A stretch of DNA of 64,000 bases from NCBI RefSeq assembly GCF_014647375.1, contig NZ_BMPB01000001.1, positions 186,001 to 250,000 on the forward strand. Reading direction: 5' to 3'. Both the position numbers and the translations under genes were made by a program. The notes under the pieces were generated by a model, which was not told the origin of the DNA, did no database searches, and saw nothing but the letters and a program-made list of their open reading frames with translations. Numbering within the stretch: the stretch's first letter is position 1; every line of letters begins with the position of its first letter. This document shows positions 24,618 to 34,573 of this stretch, piece by piece. This DNA comes from Parabacteroides faecis. GTDB taxonomy: Bacteria > Bacteroidota > Bacteroidia > Bacteroidales > Tannerellaceae.

Positions 24618-26816
24618 CTACTGGATTTCGATAGACATATCAGACTTTATATTTTCTGCAGAGGTAGCCAAATGTAAGACAAAAGTACCCGGTTCTACAA
24701 CGAATCGTTTCTGTGCTTCGCTGTAAAAAGCCAAAGAACTTACCGGAATATCTATTTCTACCTGTTTACTTTCACCTGCTTTCAGAAAAACTTTCCTGAA
24801 ACCTTTCAGTTCTTTTACCGGACGCATGACTGAACATTCCGGATCGCTTACGTAGAGTTGGGCAACTTCGGCACCATCTCTTTTTCCGGTATTCGTCAAT
24901 GTGAAAGTGGCTTTGATCGTTTCCCCCTGGCCATACGTTTTCTTGTCGGTAGCCAGATTTCCAAAAGAGAAGTCAGTATAAGACAGACCATAGCCGAACG
25001 GATAGACCACCGGTAACCGTTTCGTGTCATACCAGCGATAACCTACCAGGATATCTTCTTCATATTTTACTTTCAGATCTCTTCCGGGGAAATTACCTAA
25101 AGCCATATCCGGAGATTGTTCCAGTGTAACAGGGGTGGTAAAAGGCATTTTGCCACTGGGATTCACCTTCCCGGTAATGGCATCCACCAAGGCATTTCCA
25201 CCTTCCATTCCGTTATACCATCCCCAAAGGATTGCCGGGGCACAGATATCCAAAGCAGCCATATTCACCGGCGAACCGGCAACGATCACCACGATCGTTC
25301 TGGGATTGGCTTTGATCACTTCCTGGATCAATTGCACCTGACCGTAAGGCAATTCCATATATTGACGATCTGCCGATTCCGTATCATAATCATGATTTAA
25401 CCCTCCGACAACGATCGCCACATCGCTGTTGCGGGCTGCGTCGACTGCTTCCTTCAATAACTTCTCGTTTACCTGATTTCCATCAGTAAAACTGCCGGCA
25501 TTCTGCCCGTTATTACTTCCTTCGATAAAAGTGGATAGTTTTTCATATCCCTGTGCAAAATTGACTTTCACACGGTCACCCAGTTTCATACGGATTGCTT
25601 CCAGCGGAGTGACTTCATACAAAGACTTGATCTCGGAACTCAGTCCACCATCCGAATGCCGACGGGTAGCATTATCGCCGATCACAGCAATGCTTTTCAC
25701 CGACGAGATATCCAACGGCAGCAGGTTTTCTTTATTCTTCAATAACACAATCGCTTCGGCAGCGGCCTGATAAGCAGCCTGCTGATGCTCCGGCGTATTG
25801 ATAGAACCCCGGTTAAAACGTTTCTTTGGGTCCAGAACTTTCGTTTTGATCATGACACGGAGTACATTACCTACTTTTTCATCCACCAGGCTTTCAGCCA
25901 CTTCACCCTTCTTTACCGCCTCTATCAGAGGATTGGCAAAATACCAGTCATCATAATTTTCAATATTGGTCCCCATTTCCAGATCCAGACCGGCAATAGC
26001 GGATTTTACCGTACTGTGGGCTGCCCCCCAATCGGTCACATACACTCCTTTAAAGCCCCATTCATCACGAAGGATGTCGCGTGCCAGATATTTGTTTTCT
26101 GCACACCAATCGCCTTTATATTTGTTATAGGCGGCCATCACGGTCAGGGCACCGCCTTCCTGTACTGCTGCTTTGAATGCAGGCAGATAGATTTCACGGA
26201 GGGCACGTTCGCTACATTCCACCTCGACAGTGGTACGGTCCGTTTCCTGGTTGTTCAAAGCGAAATGCTTCACGCTGCATGCGACATCACGGCTTTGCAG
26301 TCCCTGGATATACTGAACGGCGAGTACAGAGTTCAGATAAGGGTCCTCGCTCATATATTCGAAGTTACGTCCGCACAACGGGCTACGGATAATATTCACA
26401 CCGGGACCGAGCAATACGTCTTTTTTACGCCAGCGGGCTTCTTCACCCAGTACTTCCCCACGGTAATAGGCAAGCTCCGGATTCCAGGCAGCCGCAAAAG
26501 CCGTACCTGTCGGAAAATAGGTCGACGAATCGGTAGTCCAGTTGGCATATCCCCAGTCATGCCGGTTAATCTCTGCACGGACCCCATGAGGACCGTCGCT
26601 CAGGCTCCATTCCGGAATACCTAAACGCTTGATTTCCGAGACATAAAACTTGGAATTTCCATGTAACAAACTAACTTTTTCTTCCAGTGTCATCCGACGG
26701 ATCAGCTTCTCGATCTGTTTTTCTATCTGCTGATCCTCTTTATTTATAGGCTGTGTACCCGATACCCCAGTGGTCATACAAAAGGAAAGCACAGCCATAG
26801 TCATTAATTTCTTCAT
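24618..26816 (-). CDS. GH3 beta-glucosidase
   Basis: A 732-residue exported GH3 enzyme that removes non-reducing-end beta-glucose from oligosaccharides, probably in the periplasm. Residues 1-20 are a signal peptide. The (beta/alpha)8 domain carries LSDGPHGVR, the KH pair (about 183-184) and the nucleophile Asp262 in VYVTDWGAA. The alpha/beta sandwich starts near 375 (SIAVIGDNA) and a fibronectin-III-like domain closes the chain (from about 640, DGAEVAQLYVSDPE). It is the last gene of the PUL, ten bases after the GH2 gene. In xyloglucan breakdown it would remove backbone glucose once xylose is gone. Confidence 0.93.
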   Translation of the reverse strand: MKKLMTMAVLSFCMTTGVSGTQPINKEDQQIEKQIEKLIRRMTLEEKVSLLHGNSKFYVSEIKRLGIPEWSLSDGPHGVRAEINRHDWGYANWTTDSSTYFPTGTAFAAAWNPELAYYRGEVLGEEARWRKKDVLLGPGVNIIRSPLCGRNFEYMSEDPYLNSVLAVQYIQGLQSRDVACSVKHFALNNQETDRTTVEVECSERALREIYLPAFKAAVQEGGALTVMAAYNKYKGDWCAENKYLARDILRDEWGFKGVYVTDWGAAHSTVKSAIAGLDLEMGTNIENYDDWYFANPLIEAVKKGEVAESLVDEKVGNVLRVMIKTKVLDPKKRFNRGSINTPEHQQAAYQAAAEAIVLLKNKENLLPLDISSVKSIAVIGDNATRRHSDGGLSSEIKSLYEVTPLEAIRMKLGDRVKVNFAQGYEKLSTFIEGSNNGQNAGSFTDGNQVNEKLLKEAVDAARNSDVAIVVGGLNHDYDTESADRQYMELPYGQVQLIQEVIKANPRTIVVIVAGSPVNMAALDICAPAILWGWYNGMEGGNALVDAITGKVNPSGKMPFTTPVTLEQSPDMALGNFPGRDLKVKYEEDILVGYRWYDTKRLPVVYPFGYGLSYTDFSFGNLATDKKTYGQGETIKATFTLTNTGKRDGAEVAQLYVSDPECSVMRPVKELKGFRKVFLKAGESKQVEIDIPVSSLAFYSEAQKRFVVEPGTFVLHLATSAENIKSDMSIEIQ

Positions 26817-26826
26817 GTTTTCTTAT

Positions 26827-29328
26827 TTATTCAACTTCTATTTCAGTGACAGCATCCGGTAGTCCGGCAGCTGTTGCTTTTACACGGATAACCCCTTTTT
26901 TGCCTGTGTTTTGAACAACGACAAGAGCTTTTCCGTAAAACGCATTCCTCTCCGGTTTTTTCAGGCTGTTGGGATCATTCTGATCACCGTTGTCCGTTCC
27001 GGCAATAAACCCGTCTCCTTCCACCGAGAAACGAATCAGGTTATCGGCACGGGGAACCAGGTTACCGGCTTTGTCCCTCACTTCAACGGTTATAAAAGAG
27101 AGATCCGTACCATCTGCCTGAATAACCCGACGGTCAGGGAGTAATGCTAGCTCGGCAGCCTCGCCTGCAGTATGGATTTCCTGTGCCAGCACTTCTTTTC
27201 CGGCTTTACGCGATACGGCTTTCAGCGTACCCGGTGTAAATGGAACACGCCAGGATACATGGTAGGTACTGTCATTCTTACTTTTCGTGCCGAGACTCTT
27301 ACCATTCAGGAATAGTTCCACCTCATCCGCCTGGTTGTAATAGGCCCAGACATCTACCTCTTCACCCTCTTTCCAGTTCCAATGCGGGAACAGATGCAGG
27401 GTCGGCTGGTCAGTCCATTCACTCCGGTACATATAATAAACGTTTTTCGGGAATCCTGCCAGGTCGACGACTCCAAAGAAACTGCTGCGACTCGGCCACC
27501 AGTAAGGTGTCGGCTCACCCAGGTAATCAAAACCAGTCCAGATAAACATTCCGGAAGCATACGGCAAACGTTTTACCTCGTGCCAGGTTACTTCATGGGT
27601 CGATCCCCAGGGAACATGGCAGTTGTCGTAAGAAGAACAAAGGTGTTCAGGACGATCGAAAGGCTTGTCCCATGATTCGGGCCAGATATACATTTCGTCG
27701 GATGGCATCTGGTAATAACCGCGTGTCATCAAAGCCGATGTAGATTCACTGACGATCAGCTTCTTGCCCGGATAGACCTGTGGGAAAGGGGCATAGTCTT
27801 TCTCATGGTAGTTGAAACCATACACATCGAGTGCACCGGAACGGAATAGATGGTTGGCCGGATCTACACCGTTATTCCCGGCAGTTACCGGACGGGTAGT
27901 ATCCAACTTTCTGACAATATCAGCCAAAGCGATCGTGATCAACGACTGGACACTCATTGTGCTATCCTCCAGCAAAGCCGGATCTATCTTATGACCGGCA
28001 TTCAGGATCAGGTTCGCTTCCTGCAGGCTCAGTGTATCGGCATCCGCATGCGACCATTGTTCAAGTACCTCATTTCCGATACTCCACATGAAAACGGAGG
28101 CATGGTTACGGTCACGCTTGATCTGGTCGGTCAGGTCCCGTTCATGCCATTCGTCAAAGTATTGTGCATAATCGTAAGGCGATTTTCGTTTTCTCCACAT
28201 ATCGAACGACTCATCCTGTACCAGCAGTCCCATCCGGTCGCATAGTTCCAGTAATTCGGGAGCCGGTGGATTATGGCTGGTACGGATCGCATTGACACCC
28301 ATATCTTTCATTATCTGCAACTGACGCTCGATCGCACGTTTATTAACGGCCGTACCCAGGCATCCCAGGTCATGATGCAGACAAACACCCAACACCTTTG
28401 TCGGTTCTCCGTTCAGATAAAAACCGGTTGCCTCATCCCACCGGAAAGTACGGATACCGAAGGTTGTTTCATATCGGTCGGTCAGTTGATTTCCGGATCT
28501 TACTTCAGTTACAGCAGTATATAATGCGGGATTTTTTATTCCCCACAATTCAGGGGCTTTTACCTCAAGAGTCTGTTTAATAATATCGCTACCGTTCTCC
28601 GGTAGTTCGACCGGAAGAGAGGTATGTGCAATAACTTTTCCGGAAGGGGCTTTAATGATTGTCGTCAACTCGGCAGTAACTACAGCTGCATAAGTATTCT
28701 TCAGTGTCGTTTCAATCACTACCGTCGCCCTCTCCTGTGCGACATCCGGAGTTGTAATATTCGTTCCGTACTGATCCACATGAACCTGACCGGTTTTAAC
28801 CAACCAGACATTCCGGTAGATACCTGATCCCGAATACCAGCGTGAGTTAGGTTGCTGCGAGTTGTCAGCCTGTACAACCAGTACATTCTCTTCCTGACCG
28901 TATTTCAAATAAGGAGTCATATCATAACGGAACGAGATATATCCGTTCGGACGGAATCCCAGCAGATGACCGTTCAGCCATACCTTACTGCAACGGTAAA
29001 CACCGTCGAAGTCGATATAGACCTGCTTTCCCCGGTCACTTTCCGGTATCTTGAAATGCTTCCTGTACCAGCCCATACCACCGGGCAAGGCTCCGCCCCC
29101 GGGTGTCGCCGGATTCTCTTTGGAGAAATCTGCTTCGATGCTCCAATCATGCGGAAGGTTCAGTTGCCTCCAGCCGCTATCGTCGGCATCCGGAGCGGAA
29201 AGATCCGCCTGGTTGTCTGTCAGCGAGAATAGCCAGTCGTTGTTAAAGGAGGTTCTCTCACGTCCCTGCCGGTCGGCCGAACAGGCCGCCAACAAGAGAC
29301 TAAAGAATACAATTGCTAATTGTTTCAT
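26827..29328 (-). CDS. GH2 beta-galactosidase-type lipoprotein
   Basis: An 833-residue GH2 enzyme with a lipobox (LLLAAC). It has the sugar-binding jelly roll (about 28-180, HDWSIEADF and GGGALPGGMGWYRKHF), an immunoglobulin-like domain and a TIM barrel with acid/base Glu420 (WSIGNE) and nucleophile Glu528 (IVSES). C-terminal DUF4982-like and Ig-like domains follow (VELFLNGKSLGTK; VRDKAGNLVPRADNLI). In this context it most likely removes beta-1,2-galactose from xyloglucan side chains. The lipobox is followed by SADR rather than a strong acidic export signal, so it could face the periplasm. Confidence 0.92.
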   Translation of the reverse strand: MKQLAIVFFSLLLAACSADRQGRERTSFNNDWLFSLTDNQADLSAPDADDSGWRQLNLPHDWSIEADFSKENPATPGGGALPGGMGWYRKHFKIPESDRGKQVYIDFDGVYRCSKVWLNGHLLGFRPNGYISFRYDMTPYLKYGQEENVLVVQADNSQQPNSRWYSGSGIYRNVWLVKTGQVHVDQYGTNITTPDVAQERATVVIETTLKNTYAAVVTAELTTIIKAPSGKVIAHTSLPVELPENGSDIIKQTLEVKAPELWGIKNPALYTAVTEVRSGNQLTDRYETTFGIRTFRWDEATGFYLNGEPTKVLGVCLHHDLGCLGTAVNKRAIERQLQIMKDMGVNAIRTSHNPPAPELLELCDRMGLLVQDESFDMWRKRKSPYDYAQYFDEWHERDLTDQIKRDRNHASVFMWSIGNEVLEQWSHADADTLSLQEANLILNAGHKIDPALLEDSTMSVQSLITIALADIVRKLDTTRPVTAGNNGVDPANHLFRSGALDVYGFNYHEKDYAPFPQVYPGKKLIVSESTSALMTRGYYQMPSDEMYIWPESWDKPFDRPEHLCSSYDNCHVPWGSTHEVTWHEVKRLPYASGMFIWTGFDYLGEPTPYWWPSRSSFFGVVDLAGFPKNVYYMYRSEWTDQPTLHLFPHWNWKEGEEVDVWAYYNQADEVELFLNGKSLGTKSKNDSTYHVSWRVPFTPGTLKAVSRKAGKEVLAQEIHTAGEAAELALLPDRRVIQADGTDLSFITVEVRDKAGNLVPRADNLIRFSVEGDGFIAGTDNGDQNDPNSLKKPERNAFYGKALVVVQNTGKKGVIRVKATAAGLPDAVTEIEVE

Positions 29329-29341
29329 ACATGTTAGTTTA

Positions 29342-32161
29342 TCAGGGTAACGAAATGGTTAACTGTTCGCCTTTATATACAGCAGAGACTTCCTTTCCCG
29401 CCGGATATTCAGGTGTAACAAAGATAACTTTTATATTCCGTTCCATAGCCATTTCAGGGAAAGAACCGGAACGGGTTCCGATAGTCAGTTCCTTTCCTGA
29501 TTCTTCATAAGAAAACGGAATCGTACTGTATTCACCTTTTTCATAGGCATAAGTCACCCCATTATCCTCATATAAGGAGAAAGAGGCATCGGCACCGGTA
29601 TACACGTAGACCGTCAGGTCCTTTTGTTCTTCGGCAGTCGACTGGATCAGTTTACCTGCAGGGATAATGGAGCCGCCGCGTACAAATAACGGCATTTGTT
29701 CATACGGAGCAGCTATAGTGCGGGAAGTTCCTCCGGTCATACTTTTACCGGTATAGTAATCGTACCAGACTCCGGCAGGGAAATAGACCTCCCGGTCCCG
29801 TTTCTTGTACTGATGAACCGGACAAGCCATAAAGGCCGGACCGAACATAAACTGGTCATCAATAGTATAGGTCTTCTTATCTTCCGCATAATCCATCACC
29901 AGGGCACGCATGATCGTATAGTCATTGAAATAGGTCATACCTGCCAGGCTATAGATATAAGGCATCAGGCGATATCGTAATTCGGTATAATATTTCATTG
30001 ACTTGTAGGTAGGTGTTCCTTCCGGTGCGATATTATAGATTTCCCGGCACGGATACTGACCATGGCTACGGAACAACGGGCAGAATGCACCGAACTGATA
30101 CCAACGGGTATTCAATTCGCGCCATTCGTTCAGGTCTTCGCTTCCTTCTTCCGCGTGCTCATAACGTTTCTCCACACAGAATCCGCCGATATCCATCGTC
30201 CAGTAAGGGACACCCGACATCGCAAAGTTCAAACCGGCACTTATCTGAGCTTTCATATCTTCCCAACGGGTACCGATATCACCGCTCCAGGTAGCTGTCG
30301 AATACCGCTGCTGTCCGGCAAAACCGGAACGGGTTAACAGGAAAACACGGTTATCCGGGTTTACGCCACGCTGTCCGTCATAGATTGCCTCCGCATTCAT
30401 CAGGGCATAGGCATTGAAATATTTGGTAGAAGGGCCCAGATAAGTCGGTCCGCACAACTTCTTCCGGTAATTCATATCCGTATTGTCCTGTACATTCGGT
30501 TCGGAGGCATCCATCCACCAGGCATCGACACCCAGGCTGTAGAGATGTTCATTCATCTGATTCCAGAACAATTTACGTGCTTCCGGATTGTAGGCGTCAT
30601 AGAATGAGCCGATATATCCCGGATAGATCCAGTCGCGGATGCTGTCTTTAATCGCTTGCTGATACATAGCTCCCAGTTGGTCCAGTTCCTTGTAATGCTC
30701 TGTCGTCATATAAAATTTAGGCCATACGGAGATCATGAAACGGGCATCCTTCTCGTGTATCTCCCTGATCATTCCGGCAGGGTCCGGGAAACGTTCCTTG
30801 TCGAATTCATGGCTTCCCCAGGCATCTACCGGCCAATAACTCCAGTCCTGAACGATCACATCCAATGGGACCTGGCGTTTCCGGTATTCATTCAATGCGG
30901 TCAGCAATTCATCCTGTGTTTTATAACGCTCACGGCTTAACCAATACCCCATGGCCCATTTAGGCATCACCTGGCTTTTTCCGGTTACGGAACGATATCC
31001 ACTGATCACCTCATCCATATTTTTACCGTTGATAAAGTAATAGTCGATCTGATCACCCATCTCGCTCCAGAATGCCAAACGGTTCTGTTCGGCCTCGGGT
31101 AACGGACTCAGCACCTTCAATCCCAAATAAGAGACACCACCATCCGGAAGCCATTCGACCCGGATCGGATAACGCTTTCCTTTTTCCAGACGAACTTTGG
31201 TTTTATAATCGTTCGGGTTCCAGGCAGTACGCCAGCGTTCGGCGACCACTTCTTTCCCATCGATAAAGACTTTCGTATATCCGGCATAATGTAGTTTGAA
31301 ATGATGTACACCACTTTCTGTTGGTTCTATCTCTCCTTCCCAGGTGGCATAAGCCTCATTGGAAGGAAATTTCTCCGGGAAATTCTTGATCGTTACCAGA
31401 TCTTCATAATTGATTTTGTCCTCTTTTCGGATCAAAGGTTGTACCGAAGAGGTCCGATCCTTATAATAAGTAGCGGTCAATGCACCGGCCTGCCCTTCCT
31501 TATCATACAGTTTAAAGACATCGCCCAGTTCAGCATAGGGGCGTTTATCCCCGAAACGGCTCAGGGAATAGTTATGCCAGAGTATTCCATACCCTTTGGT
31601 GGAAACGATAAAAGGAACGCTTACTTTCGTATTGTACTGGAACAGTTCTTCGTTTTTTCCTTTATAATTGAACTCGTCGCTCTGATGTTGTCCCAGACCA
31701 TACAATCCTTCCTCTTCGTCATTTTCAAAAACCTGACGAAACGAATAACCATTGGTTCCTTCCACCCGTACCGGGGTGAATTCTTTCCCACCTCCATTCT
31801 GTTCACGGAGGATCAGGTTCCCTGCCTTATCCGTGAACCAGACTTCGCCTGTTCTCTGTAATAGACGGGCCTGTAAAGTAGCTGTTCCAAGCGTGATGGT
31901 ATCCCCGTTCCGGGTGATCTCAAAAGCAGGGACAGGTAACTGGTGCGTGTCTTTGATCAGATTTACACTTTCTTCAAATATGCCTGTTGGCGATGCCATC
32001 ACCCGGATTACATCGTCGGTAATCACTTCCAGTTTAACGGCTTTTGTCTCGCCGGAAGTAATAGGGACGATTATTCCATTCTCTGTCTGCCGGACAGCAT
32101 CCGAATGGCAGGCAAAGAACAACAGCGTTCCGAAGGTAAGACATACAATCGCTTGTTTCAT
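29342..32161 (-). CDS. GH31 alpha-xylosidase with PA14 insert
   Basis: A 939-residue GH31 lipoprotein (lipobox LLFFAC). The N-terminal beta-sandwich contains a PA14-like domain (about 230-355, with WEGEIEPTESGVHHFKLHYAG and KVFIDGKEV), the same insert found in alpha-xylosidases of characterised xyloglucan loci. The catalytic barrel shows the nucleophile Asp551 in WWMDASEP and the acid/base Asp628 in TWSGDIG. It would release alpha-1,6-xylose from the non-reducing end of xyloglucan oligosaccharides. It is packed 11-13 bases from its neighbours in the operon. Confidence 0.92.
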   Translation of the reverse strand: MKQAIVCLTFGTLLFFACHSDAVRQTENGIIVPITSGETKAVKLEVITDDVIRVMASPTGIFEESVNLIKDTHQLPVPAFEITRNGDTITLGTATLQARLLQRTGEVWFTDKAGNLILREQNGGGKEFTPVRVEGTNGYSFRQVFENDEEEGLYGLGQHQSDEFNYKGKNEELFQYNTKVSVPFIVSTKGYGILWHNYSLSRFGDKRPYAELGDVFKLYDKEGQAGALTATYYKDRTSSVQPLIRKEDKINYEDLVTIKNFPEKFPSNEAYATWEGEIEPTESGVHHFKLHYAGYTKVFIDGKEVVAERWRTAWNPNDYKTKVRLEKGKRYPIRVEWLPDGGVSYLGLKVLSPLPEAEQNRLAFWSEMGDQIDYYFINGKNMDEVISGYRSVTGKSQVMPKWAMGYWLSRERYKTQDELLTALNEYRKRQVPLDVIVQDWSYWPVDAWGSHEFDKERFPDPAGMIREIHEKDARFMISVWPKFYMTTEHYKELDQLGAMYQQAIKDSIRDWIYPGYIGSFYDAYNPEARKLFWNQMNEHLYSLGVDAWWMDASEPNVQDNTDMNYRKKLCGPTYLGPSTKYFNAYALMNAEAIYDGQRGVNPDNRVFLLTRSGFAGQQRYSTATWSGDIGTRWEDMKAQISAGLNFAMSGVPYWTMDIGGFCVEKRYEHAEEGSEDLNEWRELNTRWYQFGAFCPLFRSHGQYPCREIYNIAPEGTPTYKSMKYYTELRYRLMPYIYSLAGMTYFNDYTIMRALVMDYAEDKKTYTIDDQFMFGPAFMACPVHQYKKRDREVYFPAGVWYDYYTGKSMTGGTSRTIAAPYEQMPLFVRGGSIIPAGKLIQSTAEEQKDLTVYVYTGADASFSLYEDNGVTYAYEKGEYSTIPFSYEESGKELTIGTRSGSFPEMAMERNIKVIFVTPEYPAGKEVSAVYKGEQLTISLP

Positions 32162-32172
32162 ATTCTATCTTA

Positions 32173-34560
32173 TTAGTCTGTCACTTTAAATTTCACTTTT
32201 CCTTCCAGGCCGTCGGCTTTCACCTGATGCCCTTTTACAGAGACTGTCAACGGATGAAGCTGATTGTCTGACGGCAGGCAAACCAGTCCGGTTGCTTCGG
32301 TTGCATCGGAAGCATAGACTTTCAGTTCGAGCTGGCTCCAATCCATCTCATCTGTATTTTGTGCCAGTTTGATATGTGGCAATACGGAACCGTCACGAAC
32401 CAGGATCACAGCAGGTATTGTTCCTGTCTGAATAGTATGCCAACCTCCGGCATACGTTTTTCCGGTCTGGTAATCGATCCATTTACCTTCCGGCAGATAG
32501 ACATCGCGTTCGGAACCGCTTTCCATCATCGGGGCGACCAACATCTGGCTACCGAACAAGTATTCATCTTCAACCAGCCATGCACCGGCATCATGCGGGT
32601 ATTCCACAAAGAGAGCACGCATCATCGGAAGACCTTTCTCCGTACATTCTTTTGCCTGTGCATAGACATACGGCATCAGTTTATATTTCAATTCCGCATT
32701 CTGACGGAAAGCTTTCAGGAATCCTTCATTATACAACCAGGGTTCTGTAGGAGGTGCACCGTGTGCACGGGTGTGAGAGCATAGGAATCCCATCGGCAAC
32801 CAGCGGCGATAGAGTTCCTCCGGAGTAGATGTTACAAAGCCTCCGATATCATGGCTCCAGAAAGAGAATCCGCTCAAACCGAAGGACAGACCGCCACGCA
32901 ATGTTCCCAACATACCCATATCTGTATTCTCTGCATCACCGCCCCAATGCAACGGGTAACGCTGTGAGCCTGCCCAGGCACTACGCGCCCAAATAATATT
33001 TTCGCCATGTACTTCCTTGATAATATCGGCAACAGCCTTATTATATCTCAACGGATAAAGATTATGCTCATAAAACCCGCTTTTACCGGAAGCATAAATG
33101 CCATTGAACGGAGCGGCTTCACCGAAATCGACCTTGATAGCGCCTACCCCCATCTTAATCAGGTTGGTCAGTTTGTCCTGGTACCACTTAACCGTATTCG
33201 GATTGGAGAAATCCAATACAACATCTTCATAAGGAAGTTCTCCTTTACCATTCTTCACATACAGGTCCTTTTCAATCAACTCGCTAAAGAAACGGTTCTT
33301 CGGCGTGAAATAAGGCAACTGCCACAAACAAGTATGGAAGCCTTTCTTTTTCAGATCATCCAACATCAGTTGCGGATCGGAGAAGCGGTTCGGAGCAAAC
33401 TGGTAATCGCACTGCCAGTCGGTTTCAAACCAGCCGGTATCAAAGTGAATCACATCAGAGGGGATCTTATGCTTACGCAGGTTTTCTGCTACGTCGTATC
33501 CGTCTTTTTGTGAGAAATAAGTGATGCGGCTCATCCAGGTTCCGAACGACCACAGAGGCGGCATTCCCGGCTTACCCACAATCTCCGTATATTCATTCAG
33601 AATATCTTTCGGTTCTCCGAAGAAAACGAAAAAGTCCATTGTCTCATCACCCATGAATAGCTTATTGACATTGATATTGGTCGCACCAAAGTCGCAGGTC
33701 ACCGGGGCGGAGGTATGCATGAACATACCATAGCCGCGGTTACTCATAAAGAAAGGAATGGGTTTATATTGCTGGTCGGTTTCGGGTCCTTGGGGGTCGG
33801 TTACAAACAGGTGTACTTTCTGTCCCACTTTATTCAGAGGGCCGAAAGACTCACCGCAACCGAAAATCTTTTCGTTCGGAGCCAGAGAGAATACTGGATT
33901 AATGCTCCGGCTGTTATCCGATCCGCGTTTGATAAAATTGAACGGGACAATCTTAGCCTGGGTCGAGTCGTTATCATGCAATGTACGGGTCTGCGTCATA
34001 ATCTTGCCCTTCGCATCACGCAAAACGATACGCCACGGGTTCTTTTCAATGGTTATACTGCCGTTGGCATTTGCATATGTCACGGCATTCCCCGTTTCTG
34101 TTCCCTTCCAGGAGCTGTCTTTGCCTGGTTCTTTGGCAAGCATCAGGGAGGTTTCATCCTTCGGTTCCACCGGTGTCGTTAACATCCGGACACGGACCGT
34201 ACGGGGAGAGACAAAGTCGATAGAGAATCTTAATTCGGGATCATTTACATAAGCTGTAAAGGGGAAATCCTGCATTTTCAGCGGTACAGGCAATACTGTA
34301 TTTGTATTGAACGCCTGGCGGCTTTCCAGCGTGTACCGTTTCCATCGAACGGTACCGCTGGCTTTTGCTACATCAAATGACGACAATTCATCTGCAAAGA
34401 AAAAGATGTTGGTGAAATCACCGAAATCGGTGCTCATATCTTTCGCCTGGTTCATCAGATACTGTGAACCCGAATTAATCTGAAGCTGTGCCTGTGACTG
34501 CAAAGGTAATCCACCCAAAGCAGCCAAAGTTAATGACAGAAATAATTTCTTATTTTTCAT
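32173..34560 (-). CDS. GH31 alpha-xylosidase, YicI-like
   Basis: A 795-residue exported GH31 enzyme with a signal peptide ending QSQAQ. The active-site sequence follows the YicI branch closely: nucleophile Asp478 in IKVDFGEAAPF, then ARSAWAGSQRYPLHWGGD with acid/base Asp542, GFSFWSHDIGGF and SHTRAHG. This branch is alpha-xylosidase rather than alpha-glucosidase, so the PUL holds two alpha-xylosidases of different subtypes. They may act on plain xylose versus xylose freed of galactose, or on different positions along the backbone. That division of labour is inferred. Confidence 0.9.
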   Translation of the reverse strand: MKNKKLFLSLTLAALGGLPLQSQAQLQINSGSQYLMNQAKDMSTDFGDFTNIFFFADELSSFDVAKASGTVRWKRYTLESRQAFNTNTVLPVPLKMQDFPFTAYVNDPELRFSIDFVSPRTVRVRMLTTPVEPKDETSLMLAKEPGKDSSWKGTETGNAVTYANANGSITIEKNPWRIVLRDAKGKIMTQTRTLHDNDSTQAKIVPFNFIKRGSDNSRSINPVFSLAPNEKIFGCGESFGPLNKVGQKVHLFVTDPQGPETDQQYKPIPFFMSNRGYGMFMHTSAPVTCDFGATNINVNKLFMGDETMDFFVFFGEPKDILNEYTEIVGKPGMPPLWSFGTWMSRITYFSQKDGYDVAENLRKHKIPSDVIHFDTGWFETDWQCDYQFAPNRFSDPQLMLDDLKKKGFHTCLWQLPYFTPKNRFFSELIEKDLYVKNGKGELPYEDVVLDFSNPNTVKWYQDKLTNLIKMGVGAIKVDFGEAAPFNGIYASGKSGFYEHNLYPLRYNKAVADIIKEVHGENIIWARSAWAGSQRYPLHWGGDAENTDMGMLGTLRGGLSFGLSGFSFWSHDIGGFVTSTPEELYRRWLPMGFLCSHTRAHGAPPTEPWLYNEGFLKAFRQNAELKYKLMPYVYAQAKECTEKGLPMMRALFVEYPHDAGAWLVEDEYLFGSQMLVAPMMESGSERDVYLPEGKWIDYQTGKTYAGGWHTIQTGTIPAVILVRDGSVLPHIKLAQNTDEMDWSQLELKVYASDATEATGLVCLPSDNQLHPLTVSVKGHQVKADGLEGKVKFKVTD

Positions 34561-34573
34561 AATCTATCTGTTT

